64,000 bases of DNA from Hyphomicrobium sp. (lineage in GTDB: Bacteria; Pseudomonadota; Alphaproteobacteria; Rhizobiales; Hyphomicrobiaceae), in assembly GCA_019751875.1 (NCBI GenBank), contig JAIEMV010000006.1, forward strand, positions 62,001-126,000. The letters are read 5' to 3'. Position numbers and translations under genes: made by a program. This document shows positions 8,629 through 16,899 of this stretch, piece by piece (positions within the stretch are counted from its first letter, which is position 1; each line of letters opens with the position of its first letter). The notes under the pieces are model-generated. The model worked only from the letters and a program-made list of their open reading frames with translations. It had not been told where the DNA came from and searched no databases.

Positions 8629-8678
8629 GGCTTTCGTCTCTTGCTTCAGCTGGTGCGTACGGCGGCTGTGACTGACTG

Positions 8679-10391
8679 TTACTTCAGGTCGTCGGGAAAG
8701 AACTTCAACACCGAAACGACCGGGTTGGATGCAGCCTGACCCAGGCCGCAAATCGAGGCGTCGCGCATCACCTGAGCGAGGTCGGCGAGCGTGTCCTTGT
8801 TCCAGTCCCCGCTCTGCATGAGCTTGACAGCCTTTTCGGTGCCCGTGCGGCAGGGCGTGCACTGACCGCAGCTTTCGTCCTCAAAGAACTTCATGAGGTT
8901 CAGCGCGACGTCCTTCATGTCGTCTTTGTCGGACAGGATGACGACGGCGTGGCTGCCGACGAAGCAACCATACTTTTCGAGGCTGCCGAAATCGAGCGGC
9001 AGATCACCAAGCGATGCTGGCAGAATGCCGCCCGAGGGGCCGCCGGGTAGATAGCCTTTGAAGGTGTGCCCGTCCTGCATACCGCCGCAGGCTTCGATCA
9101 ATTCGTTCACCGTCGTCCCGGCTGCGGTGAGTACTACACCTGGTTTCTTGACGCGGCCGGAGACGGAGTACGAGCGATTGCCCTTGGCGCCGTTCTTGCC
9201 CATGCCGGCGAACCATTCGGCGCCCTTCTCGAGGATCTGCGGGATCCAGTAGAGTGTCTCGACATTGTTGACGAGGGTGGGCCTATTGAAGATGCCGACT
9301 TGAGCGACGTAGGGCGGGCGATGGCGAGGAAGGCCGCGCTTGCCTTCGATGGATTCGATCATCGCGCTTTCTTCGCCGCAGATATAGGCGCCGGCGCCGC
9401 GGCGGACGGAGACCTTGGTGTGCTTCAGGAGGCCAGCCTTCTCCAAAGCCTTCAATTCGATGTCGAGGATCTCCAGCACAGCGGGATATTCGTCGCGCAT
9501 GTAGATGAAGACTTCCTGGGCTTCCACGGCCCAGGCCGCGATCAGCATGCCTTCTAGGAACTGGTGCGGCCGGCGTTCGAGGTAATACCGGTCTTTGAAC
9601 GTGCCGGGTTCGCCTTCGTCGCCGTTGACGGCCATGTAGCGCGGCCCTTTTTCGGCGCGCACAAAAGTCCACTTGCGACCGGTCGGGAAGCCGGCGCCGC
9701 CGAGGCCGCGCAGGCCGCCGTCGGAGAGCGTGGCGATGATCTGATCGACGGTGCGTGTGCCCGCAAGACATTCGCCGAGGACTTTGTAGCCCCCTTCTTT
9801 CTTGTAGGCTGCAAGGTTCTGGTACTTGGGGATGGTGGCGTGGAGGTCGCCTTTCTCGACAACCTTTTTGATCTTCGCGACGGTGGCCTTGGGAACATGC
9901 TTGTGGCCGACTTCCGCAGCGGGGGCGACATCACAGGCGCCGATGCAGGGAGCGCGAAGCACGCGAACCTGCGGCATGTCTTCGGCGCCGAGAGCGGCGA
10001 TCAATTTTTCTGCGCCGGCCAGCATGCAGGAGAGGCTGTCGCAGACCCGGATGGTGATCGGTTCAGGCTTCTCTTCGCCGTCTTGGACCACGTCGAAGTG
10101 GGCGTAGAAGGTGGCGACCTCGTAGACTTCGGCCATCGGGATGCGCAGCAGTTCGGCCAGCGCATGCAGGTGGCCGGCGGGCAGGCACTTTTCGGCGTCT
10201 TGAATGAGATGCAGGTATTCTATGAGGAGCGGACGTTCGTAGGGACCCTCGCCGATCAGCTTTTTGACAGCTGCTGTTTCGAAGGGCTGCAGCTGGCGGC
10301 CCTTCTGGTATGCGGCAGCCTTGCGGCGGCCGGAGCCAGGATGATTGGCGCGCTTTTCAAGCGTGAGTGTGCCGTTGCCGGTCTTGGCCAT
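8679..10391 (-). CDS. fdh1B: NAD-dependent formate dehydrogenase beta subunit (NuoE/NuoF-like fusion)
   Basis: About 570 residues. The N-terminal half is NuoE/FdsG-like with a [2Fe-2S] pattern (CDSLSCMLAG and APCIGACDVAP). The C-terminal half is NuoF/FdsB-like: FMN/NAD-binding GLGGAGFPTGRKW and NGDEGEPGTFKDR, GAGAYICGEESA, and the [4Fe-4S] motif ESCGQCTPCRTGT. It takes electrons from the alpha subunit and reduces NAD+. The fusion of the two domains is typical of FDH1 of methylotrophs rather than FdsGBA. The ATG at 10391 gives MAKTGNGTLTL; the open frame extends 19 codons further without a good ribosome-binding site. The alpha gene follows after 50 bp. Confidence 0.92.
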   Translation of the reverse strand: MAKTGNGTLTLEKRANHPGSGRRKAAAYQKGRQLQPFETAAVKKLIGEGPYERPLLIEYLHLIQDAEKCLPAGHLHALAELLRIPMAEVYEVATFYAHFDVVQDGEEKPEPITIRVCDSLSCMLAGAEKLIAALGAEDMPQVRVLRAPCIGACDVAPAAEVGHKHVPKATVAKIKKVVEKGDLHATIPKYQNLAAYKKEGGYKVLGECLAGTRTVDQIIATLSDGGLRGLGGAGFPTGRKWTFVRAEKGPRYMAVNGDEGEPGTFKDRYYLERRPHQFLEGMLIAAWAVEAQEVFIYMRDEYPAVLEILDIELKALEKAGLLKHTKVSVRRGAGAYICGEESAMIESIEGKRGLPRHRPPYVAQVGIFNRPTLVNNVETLYWIPQILEKGAEWFAGMGKNGAKGNRSYSVSGRVKKPGVVLTAAGTTVNELIEACGGMQDGHTFKGYLPGGPSGGILPASLGDLPLDFGSLEKYGCFVGSHAVVILSDKDDMKDVALNLMKFFEDESCGQCTPCRTGTEKAVKLMQSGDWNKDTLADLAQVMRDASICGLGQAASNPVVSVLKFFPDDLK

Positions 10392-10700
10392 GAACGTCCT
10401 CGATCTCGCGTTCCGCGGTCGCATCGTGCGCCGGCGGGTCTTCCCCAATCAGCCGCTGAGCACGGTGCGAGGCTGCTCAACCGCGCTCCCATAGTTGGGA
10501 CGTGGGATGGGCAACCTGGGCGTGCGTGCGCTTTACGCAGCGCACCATGCCCGCTGCGGGTTGCCGCATCAAGAAAGCCGTGCCTTGTTTCGATAGAAAA
10601 ATCCTATCACAGAAGCAAAGCTGATCTATTAAGGATACAGGTATAGCTGGCAAGGATGCCAACGGTCTGATCTGGCTCTGCTTTAGCTGGCGCGCCCGCC
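10392..10700. promoter_or_regulatory. Upstream region of the formate dehydrogenase operon
   Basis: These 309 bp hold no convincing gene. An AT-rich segment near 10590-10640 contains an inverted repeat GATAG-N7-CTATC (10592-10596 / 10604-10608), possibly an operator. The fdh1B promoter (minus strand) must lie here; no clear -35/-10 pair stands out. Confidence 0.35.
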
Positions 10701-11720
10701 TCAGTGTCCCGCAAAAACTCGGCCTTTGGTGTCTGGGACGGTCTGGAAGATCACGTCGAACTGGCGCGCGTGCTCGGCGACTTCCTTATCATGCACGGAC
10801 CCGCTGGTAGCGAATACAGCCGCCACTTTACGGCGCGCCAGAATGTCAAACCCGTCGGCGAAGGCGAAAAAGCTGTCGCTGACGACCGCGGCGCCCTTCA
10901 GCTGCGCGAGGCGGCGGGTCTGGCGGACCTGCTGGATGGCGAGTTCGCACGCGGCCGCGCGTTCCTGCTGGCCCACGGCATTGGCAAGGAGAACTCCGCC
11001 CTTAGCTATGGTGATGGTGTTGGAATTGCTGGCGGCGCAGACGCCCCATGCCAGGCACATGTCGGCGATGAGGGTTGCATCCCAGGTCTTGGGGAAGCGA
11101 GGAACGAATGTGTTGGCCTCCTGGGTGAGAGTGCCGCCTCGGATGGTGCGTGAAGCCGCGCCGCTGTCCAGATTGCTCAGTCCCACCTTGGCCAAGGCGG
11201 GGTTCACAAGCATGCTGCACTTGCCCTTCTTGCGCTTGAAGAACACGGAACTGGGCTTGTCGATTTCCGGTGCGGCGATGCCGGAGAAAGGCCGCAAGTG
11301 GGCCATGGCATCGCGCATCGCCAGGGCAGCGATGCGGGAAATGGGAGTGTTCGTGACGAGGAATGACCCGAACGCAGCGCGGTAATTCGAATTGATCGCC
11401 TGGACGAGCACCTGATCGGAGGAACCGTAAGCTGCTCCTGCAACATTGCCGTGCTCGATCAACACTGCGATGCTCGGTGCTGCCCCGGTATTCTCCTCGA
11501 AAGCCGCTGCAATCCGGACAAGAGCGTCCATACCTCGGTCGAGGTCAGTCAGGTTCACCCAACCCATGTCGCCGATCTCGTCCGCAATAGGGGTGCCGGA
11601 GACGCTATGGAACTTACCGATGGCCAAAGGGTCTCGCGTCCGGCTGTCGAGCACGACGACGGCCTTCTGGTGAGGGTTCTCACCATATTTGAGCGGGCGG
11701 GAAGCGGTCGTGGATACCAT
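10701..11720 (-). CDS. Stand-alone AICAR transformylase-like (PurH C-terminal domain) protein
   Basis: 339 residues matching only the formyltransferase half of PurH. LKYGENPHQ at residues 11-19 is the start signature of that domain; SNSNTI, GVLLANAVGQQER, VSDSFFAFADG and FATSGSVHDKE follow in the usual order. The N-terminal IMP cyclohydrolase domain is absent, since the gene starts at a clean ATG just before LKYGENPHQ. The catalytic Lys-His pair of bifunctional PurH reads Glu-His here (VLIEHGNVAGAA), so ordinary AICAR formylation is doubtful. The gene lies upstream of the formate dehydrogenase genes on the same strand. A role in 10-formyl-tetrahydrofolate or formate handling is only an inference. 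Confidence 0.75.
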   Translation of the reverse strand: MVSTTASRPLKYGENPHQKAVVVLDSRTRDPLAIGKFHSVSGTPIADEIGDMGWVNLTDLDRGMDALVRIAAAFEENTGAAPSIAVLIEHGNVAGAAYGSSDQVLVQAINSNYRAAFGSFLVTNTPISRIAALAMRDAMAHLRPFSGIAAPEIDKPSSVFFKRKKGKCSMLVNPALAKVGLSNLDSGAASRTIRGGTLTQEANTFVPRFPKTWDATLIADMCLAWGVCAASNSNTITIAKGGVLLANAVGQQERAAACELAIQQVRQTRRLAQLKGAAVVSDSFFAFADGFDILARRKVAAVFATSGSVHDKEVAEHARQFDVIFQTVPDTKGRVFAGH

Positions 11721-11925
11721 GTGGACGAACCTTCAAGAGTTCAGCAGTCGGGACGGGAATCGTCCTCAGTGCTTATCCTAATGCGAACTGGGACACAGCG
11801 CGCGTCCGGAGTGAGGCAACTCTCGTCGCGACCTGACAATCGGATAATGGTCCGGGTGCGGCTTGGGGTCGCCGGGGAGCGATCGGACGACCGGCGTCAC
11901 TGACGGCGCGGGCTTTCAGGCCCGG

Positions 11926-12348
11926 CTACCAGATACACTGGGCTAGGTGCTCATCCTCATCGAGGCGCTCGATTTCGGAGCCGAGAAAATCGCTGCGAGA
12001 AACGATGCCCCAGATGCGGCCATTGTCGACGACGGGAAGGTGGCGGAAACCACCGTCCGACATGAGGCGGAGTGCATCGATAGCACGGGCCTTCGGGCCG
12101 ATAGTGACGGGGTCGGCGGTCATGCAAGACGACAGCAGAATCTCGCATTTTTGTGGGGTGTTCGCCAGGACGCGAACGGCGTCGCGCCCGGTGAAGATAC
12201 CGCAAAGACGTTGTTGATCATCGACGACGAGAACCGACCCGGCGCGACACCGGCACATCTCAGCGCAGGCGGCGCTGACGGATGAGGTGGCATTGAGGAT
12301 GAGCGGGTTCTGGTCCTTCACGATTGTCATGAGCGGACGGTTTGTCAT
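11926..12348 (-). CDS. CBS-domain pair protein
   Basis: About 140 residues made up of two CBS domains: AGSVLVVDDQQRLCGIFTGRD ends the first, and HLPVVDNGRIWGIVSRSD ends the second. Such proteins bind adenine nucleotides and usually act as energy sensors. The ATG at 12348 is preceded by GGGAGAG, which decides the start; the open frame extends 39 codons further upstream. It is divergent from phaC, and the roughly 200-bp gap between them must hold both promoters. The specific function is unknown. Confidence 0.8.
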   Translation of the reverse strand: MTNRPLMTIVKDQNPLILNATSSVSAACAEMCRCRAGSVLVVDDQQRLCGIFTGRDAVRVLANTPQKCEILLSSCMTADPVTIGPKARAIDALRLMSDGGFRHLPVVDNGRIWGIVSRSDFLGSEIERLDEDEHLAQCIW

Positions 12349-12551
12349 GGCGCACTCTCCCGGTGCACTCATCGTCCGTCCCCGGACTCCCATCGGCCGG
12401 CTGGCGCGAGTGCTTATATCTGCCAGCAACTGTTCGCCCAGTGTTACGCTCTTGCGTTGATCCATCTCAAATAAGCTGAGGTGACGAGCGCTCTAGATAC
12501 GCCAAAAGCTGCATGGTTCCCGCTGTCGAGGGCAGCGCTTGGAGAAACGCG

Positions 12552-14396
12552 ATGACCGAGATCAAGCCGGTTGGTGCCACGGTCCCGCCGACACAGGAAT
12601 TCAATACGCCGGCGACATTCCTGCCGAACTTGAATTACGGCATCGGACTGGGTGAGAAGGACAGCTACTCCGCAACGGCGCTTGCAGAAGTCCTTGATCG
12701 CGTTTCGCACGCTTCGCTGGCCAAGCTGACGTTAGGACTTTCGCCGGCGTCACTCGTGGGCGCGTATCTTGACTGGGCGGCGCATCTGGCGACGTCTCCT
12801 GGCAAGCGGTTACAGCTTGCGGATAAGGCGTGGCGGAAAGCTTTGCGGCTGCAGCAGCATGCGTGGCGTTGCGCAGTTGGCATGAATCACCATGGGCCGT
12901 GCATCGATCCTCTGCCGCAGGATCACCGGTTCGAGTCTCAAGGTTGGCAGCGCTGGCCTTTCAACACGTGGTATCAGGCCCACCTGCTGGCGCAGCAGTG
13001 GTGGCACGTCGCCACAACGAACGTACCCGGCGTCTCGATGCAGCACGAACGCATGGTGGCGTTCACCGCGCGCCAGATCCTCGACGTGTTCTCGCCTTCG
13101 AACTTCATATTCACCAATCCCGACGTGGTCGAGCGAACGGTCGCGGAAGGCGGTCGCAACCTTCTGCGCGGATGGCAAAACCTGATCGAAGACTGGGACC
13201 GAATGCAGGGTGGCCGGCCGCCGGTGGGTGCGGAGGCGTATCTGCCCGGCGAGACGGTGGCGGTGACGCGCGGAAAAGTGGTGCTGCGCAATGCGCTCAT
13301 GGAACTCATACAGTACAGTCCCAGCACGGAGACCGTGCGGCCGGAACCAGTGCTCGTGGTGCCGGCCTGGATCATGAAGTATTACATTCTCGATCTTTCG
13401 CCGGAAAACTCGTTGATCAAATACCTTGTCGACCGCGGGTTCACGGTGTTTGCGATCTCGTGGAGAAACCCGGATCCGTCAATGCGCGATACGTCACTCG
13501 ACGATTATCGCCGTCAGGGGGTTCTCGCAGCGCTCGAGGCCGTCAGCACCATCGTTCCGGGCAAGAGGATACACGGCGCAGGCTATTGCCTGGGAGGGAC
13601 CCTGCTCGCCATTTCTGCTGCGGCCATAGCGCGAAACGGAACGTCTCCATTTGCGTCCCTGTCGTTCCTCGCGGCTCAGGTTGATTTTACCGAGCCCGGC
13701 GAATTGCAGCTCTTCATCAATGAGAGCCAACTCCAGTTTCTTGAAGATCTCATGTGGGAGCAGGGATTTCTCGATGCAAGGCAGATGTCGGGCGCATTCC
13801 AGCTGTTGAGGTCGAACGATCTCATCTGGTCTAGGGTTATGCGCCATTATCTGCTCGGCGAGCGTTCGCCGATGACCGACATGATGGCCTGGAACGCCGA
13901 CACCACGCGCATGCCCTACCGGATGCAGGCCGAATATCTGCGACGGCTCTACCTAGGCAACGATTTGGCGGAGGGGAGATACACCGTTGATGAGCGGCCG
14001 GTGTCGCTGGGAGATATCCGGCAACCGATATTCTGCGTCGGCACGGTCAAGGATCACGTTGCGCCGTGGCGATCGGTTTACAAGTGGATTGCACTTACCG
14101 ATACCGACGTAACGTTCGTCTTGACGGAAGGGGGGCACAACGCCGGCATCGTTTCAGAGCCCGGGCACCGGCACCGAAGCTACCGAATGTCCACTCATCA
14201 CGAAGACGAAGTGCATACCGATCCCGATACCTGGGCGATGGAAACACCTGTGCGAGACGGATCTTGGTGGCCGGCTTGGGCAGGTTGGCTGGAGGAGCGC
14301 TCGGGTGAGCCGGCGGCTCCGCCGGCGATGGGGGCGCCGGACCGCGGGTTCGCTCCGCTGGCCCCGGCGCCCGGGCTCTATGTGATGGGCAGATAG
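12552..14396 (+). CDS. phaC: Class I poly(3-hydroxyalkanoate) synthase
   Basis: About 614 residues. The lipase-like box GYCLGG carries the catalytic cysteine; the acid and base motifs are GTVKDHVAPW and TEGGHNAGIV. PGRFTEPGELQ-like segments and FPFNTWYQAHLL resemble known class I synthases. It polymerises (R)-3-hydroxyacyl-CoA on granule surfaces. The ATG at 12552 follows GGAGAAACGCG, a usable ribosome-binding site; the frame is open 13 codons further up. No phaR or phasin is adjacent. Together with ccr at 16.9 kb it links C4 acyl-CoA storage with the ethylmalonyl-CoA pathway. Confidence 0.92.
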   Translation: MTEIKPVGATVPPTQEFNTPATFLPNLNYGIGLGEKDSYSATALAEVLDRVSHASLAKLTLGLSPASLVGAYLDWAAHLATSPGKRLQLADKAWRKALRLQQHAWRCAVGMNHHGPCIDPLPQDHRFESQGWQRWPFNTWYQAHLLAQQWWHVATTNVPGVSMQHERMVAFTARQILDVFSPSNFIFTNPDVVERTVAEGGRNLLRGWQNLIEDWDRMQGGRPPVGAEAYLPGETVAVTRGKVVLRNALMELIQYSPSTETVRPEPVLVVPAWIMKYYILDLSPENSLIKYLVDRGFTVFAISWRNPDPSMRDTSLDDYRRQGVLAALEAVSTIVPGKRIHGAGYCLGGTLLAISAAAIARNGTSPFASLSFLAAQVDFTEPGELQLFINESQLQFLEDLMWEQGFLDARQMSGAFQLLRSNDLIWSRVMRHYLLGERSPMTDMMAWNADTTRMPYRMQAEYLRRLYLGNDLAEGRYTVDERPVSLGDIRQPIFCVGTVKDHVAPWRSVYKWIALTDTDVTFVLTEGGHNAGIVSEPGHRHRSYRMSTHHEDEVHTDPDTWAMETPVRDGSWWPAWAGWLEERSGEPAAPPAMGAPDRGFAPLAPAPGLYVMGR

Positions 14397-14427
14397 GGAG
14401 AGTGCATCCGCATTGATACGGCGTGCC

Positions 14428-14742
14428 TCAAGTGAACTGTTCAGGCCGGATGACCTGGACATCGGACACGGTGACAATTCCTATTTGACGCGAGACCAGA
14501 TTGAACAACGGCTGCAAGACTTCGTCCACGCGCGTCTCATCCAGAATGCAAATGACCATCACGAGTGCTCCGGCACGACCGACGACTCCATCTCTATGCC
14601 AGGCGCCGTCCTTGCCACGGCCGGCAAGGACGGAGAGGACGGTGTAGCCGCTCACGCCCTGCTGATCGAGAAGCGCCAGAACCCGTTGCATCAGGGGAGC
14701 TTCGACCATGATGTCGATGCGCTTTTTGGGATAGGTTTTCAT
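14428..14742 (-). CDS. sbtB: PII-like regulatory protein of the SbtA bicarbonate transporter
   Basis: 104 residues with the alpha/beta layout of the PII superfamily (start MKTYPKKRIDIMVEAP, central GYTVLSVLAGRGKDGAW, end VTVSDVQVIRP). The gene follows sbtA by 10 bp on the same strand, the arrangement of cyanobacterial sbtAB. There SbtB binds adenyl nucleotides and gates bicarbonate uptake. The ATG at 14742 is preceded by GAGG. Nucleotide binding is inferred from the family. Confidence 0.82.
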   Translation of the reverse strand: MKTYPKKRIDIMVEAPLMQRVLALLDQQGVSGYTVLSVLAGRGKDGAWHRDGVVGRAGALVMVICILDETRVDEVLQPLFNLVSRQIGIVTVSDVQVIRPEQFT

Positions 14743-14752
14743 GATCGGAACC

Positions 14753-15718
14753 TCAATGGAGCACGGTCGCCAGGGTGACATAGAGAGGGATGCCGAGCGT
14801 CAGGTTGAACGGGAATGTGACGCCGAGCGACAGCGGGATGTAAATTGACGGTCGTGCCTCGGGGAGGGCCAGTCGAAGCGCTGCTGGTACGGCGATGTAG
14901 GATGCACTGGCAGCAAGCGTGATCAGGAGAGCCGTGCCGCCGACCGAGAGACCGACAGCCATGGCTGCCGCCGCTCCAAGCGCGCCGCCGATGAGCGGCA
15001 TGTAAAGTCCGAAAAGGACCACAGGAACTGTGAGGTGCTTACGGCCTTCGCGCAGGCCGCGGCCCGCTATGATCCCCATATCGAGCAAGAACAGGCAGAG
15101 AATGCCTTTGAAGGGATCGACGATGAAGGGTGCGATGGCTTTCAAGCCTTCCGGACCGGTGATGATGCCGATGATGAAGGAGCCGACAAGCAACACGATC
15201 GAACCGTTGAGCAGCACTTCGTGCAGGGTTGATCCGTCCATGCGCCGCTCGCCCGTTCGCGCGAGCCAAAGAGCGGCCATGATGGCGGGCGTCTCCATCG
15301 CTGCGGCGACGGCGACCATATAGCCTTCATACTGTATGCCGCTGCTCGTGAGTGCCTGTGTGGCTGCGAGGAACGTGACGATCGATATCGAACCGTAGTG
15401 TGCGGCGACGGCGGCGGCGTCGACGCGCGGCAGGGTGCACGTGGCGATCAGGAAGCGAAATGCGACGAGCGGAATGAGAGCGCTCAAGATGATTCCGGCA
15501 ATGAGAGCAAAGCCGAGTTTCAACTCAAGGCCATGCTGGGCAACACCGACCCCGCCTTTGAACCCAATCGCAAGCATCAGATAAAGCGACATGGCTTTGG
15601 CGAAGGCTTCGGGGATCGAGAGATCCGATCGGGCGAGTGTCGCCGCAAGTCCCAGGACGAAAAACAGGACCATCGGGGACAGCAAATTGGTGGTGGCGAG
15701 GTCGAGGGCTGAGCCCAT
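14753..15718 (-). CDS. sbtA: Sodium-dependent bicarbonate transporter SbtA
   Basis: 321-residue membrane protein with about ten helices in two inverted halves, containing GFKGGVGVAQHG, SISIVTFLAATQAL, YMVAVAAAMETPAIMAALWL and DMGIIAGRGLRE, typical of the SbtA family. It imports bicarbonate with sodium. The ATG at 15718 begins the first hydrophobic segment; the frame stays open upstream into the LysR promoter region but without similarity. In a non-phototroph the imported carbon could feed PEP carboxylase or crotonyl-CoA carboxylase, whose gene lies 1.2 kb away. Confidence 0.87.
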   Translation of the reverse strand: MGSALDLATTNLLSPMVLFFVLGLAATLARSDLSIPEAFAKAMSLYLMLAIGFKGGVGVAQHGLELKLGFALIAGIILSALIPLVAFRFLIATCTLPRVDAAAVAAHYGSISIVTFLAATQALTSSGIQYEGYMVAVAAAMETPAIMAALWLARTGERRMDGSTLHEVLLNGSIVLLVGSFIIGIITGPEGLKAIAPFIVDPFKGILCLFLLDMGIIAGRGLREGRKHLTVPVVLFGLYMPLIGGALGAAAAMAVGLSVGGTALLITLAASASYIAVPAALRLALPEARPSIYIPLSLGVTFPFNLTLGIPLYVTLATVLH

Positions 15719-15874
15719 GAGCCTATCTCCATTTGGACACGCAGGCGGATTGAGCCGCATCATGGTGCGATGCGGTAGAGCGGCAGGCGCTGCGACATAG
15801 GAAAAACCGATTTGCCATGGAAATTGATAATAGGCGACACTACGATCAATACAGTAAATCATATCGAAAGTGTC

Positions 15875-16732
15875 ATGCCGAAATCCCTCATCAATCTCGA
15901 TATCGACCTGCTCCGCACCTTCGTTGTCATTGCCTCGGAGCGGAATTTCACCCGCGCGGCGGAACGTCTCATGCGGCAGCAATCGACGGTGTCGCTGCAA
16001 ATCAAACGTCTTGAGGATGCACTCGGGCAACGGCTTCTCGACCGTACGCCCAGGTCGGTGGAACTCACACCGGAAGGCGAAGCGGTGCTCGCGTACGCGC
16101 AGAAGATTCTCGATCTCAACGACGAAGTGGTGTCCTTGACGCACGAGCCTCAGATGCAGGGCGTTGTCCGTCTTGGGACGCCGGAGGATTTTGCCACTCA
16201 GCACCTGCCGGATATTCTCGCGAGATTCGTTCAGGCCTATCCGTCGGTCGCCTTGGAAGTCACGTGCGACCTGACCCTCAATCTGGCCCAGGGCTTCAGA
16301 AAGGGCGAATTTGACATCGTTTTGTTGAAGCGTGAGCGCTCCGCCGGCAATGGCGGTGTGCGGGTCTGGCGGGAACCTCTGGTCTGGGTAGCCGGACAGC
16401 ACGACTACGTTCATGGCAGCGGCCCCTTGCCGCTCGTGGTCTCGCCAGAACCGTGCGTTTATCGCAAGCGTGCAATCGAATCGCTCGATCGGGCGCGGCG
16501 GAGGTGGCGGATCGCATATACCTGTGGGTCACTGGCGGGATCGATCGCGGCAGTGAGGGCAGGGTTGGGTATTTCGGTCTTGCCCAAAGAGATGGTGCCG
16601 AATGGATTGCATGCTATCGATGGGGATCCTCTACCTGACCTGAAAGATACAGAGATCGCACTCCTATCGGGTCCAAGCCTGCGGGCGCCGGTTGCCAAAC
16701 TCCGCGATCACATCGTGCGCTGCCTAGGCTAA
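15875..16732 (+). CDS. LysR-family transcriptional regulator
   Basis: 285 residues. An N-terminal winged helix-turn-helix (DLLRTFVVIASERNFTRAAE ... QSTVSLQIKRLE) is followed by a type-2 periplasmic-binding-like effector domain. It is divergent from sbtAB, with a 156-bp shared gap that contains AT-rich palindromic sequence (TTGATAATAGGCG... to ATATCGAAAG). This is the classic layout for LysR control of the neighbour, as with CcmR/CmpR and bicarbonate transporters. It may also affect ccr downstream. The ATG at 15875 is preferred over one 63 bases earlier because conserved sequence starts at INLDIDLL. Confidence 0.83.
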   Translation: MPKSLINLDIDLLRTFVVIASERNFTRAAERLMRQQSTVSLQIKRLEDALGQRLLDRTPRSVELTPEGEAVLAYAQKILDLNDEVVSLTHEPQMQGVVRLGTPEDFATQHLPDILARFVQAYPSVALEVTCDLTLNLAQGFRKGEFDIVLLKRERSAGNGGVRVWREPLVWVAGQHDYVHGSGPLPLVVSPEPCVYRKRAIESLDRARRRWRIAYTCGSLAGSIAAVRAGLGISVLPKEMVPNGLHAIDGDPLPDLKDTEIALLSGPSLRAPVAKLRDHIVRCLG

Positions 16733-16899
16733 TAGTTTGTGCCGCGATCATTAAATATATCAATCGCCGCCATTCGGACAATTTATTTCTCGCAAACGCA
16801 GCATTTGCCTAGCGTCGCCGCTCTTTATTGCCGGGTGAGGTCATCTATTTGTCCGCGTCGCTCGTACTGCAGACGCGTCCAGCTTCAAAGGGGCTTTCC

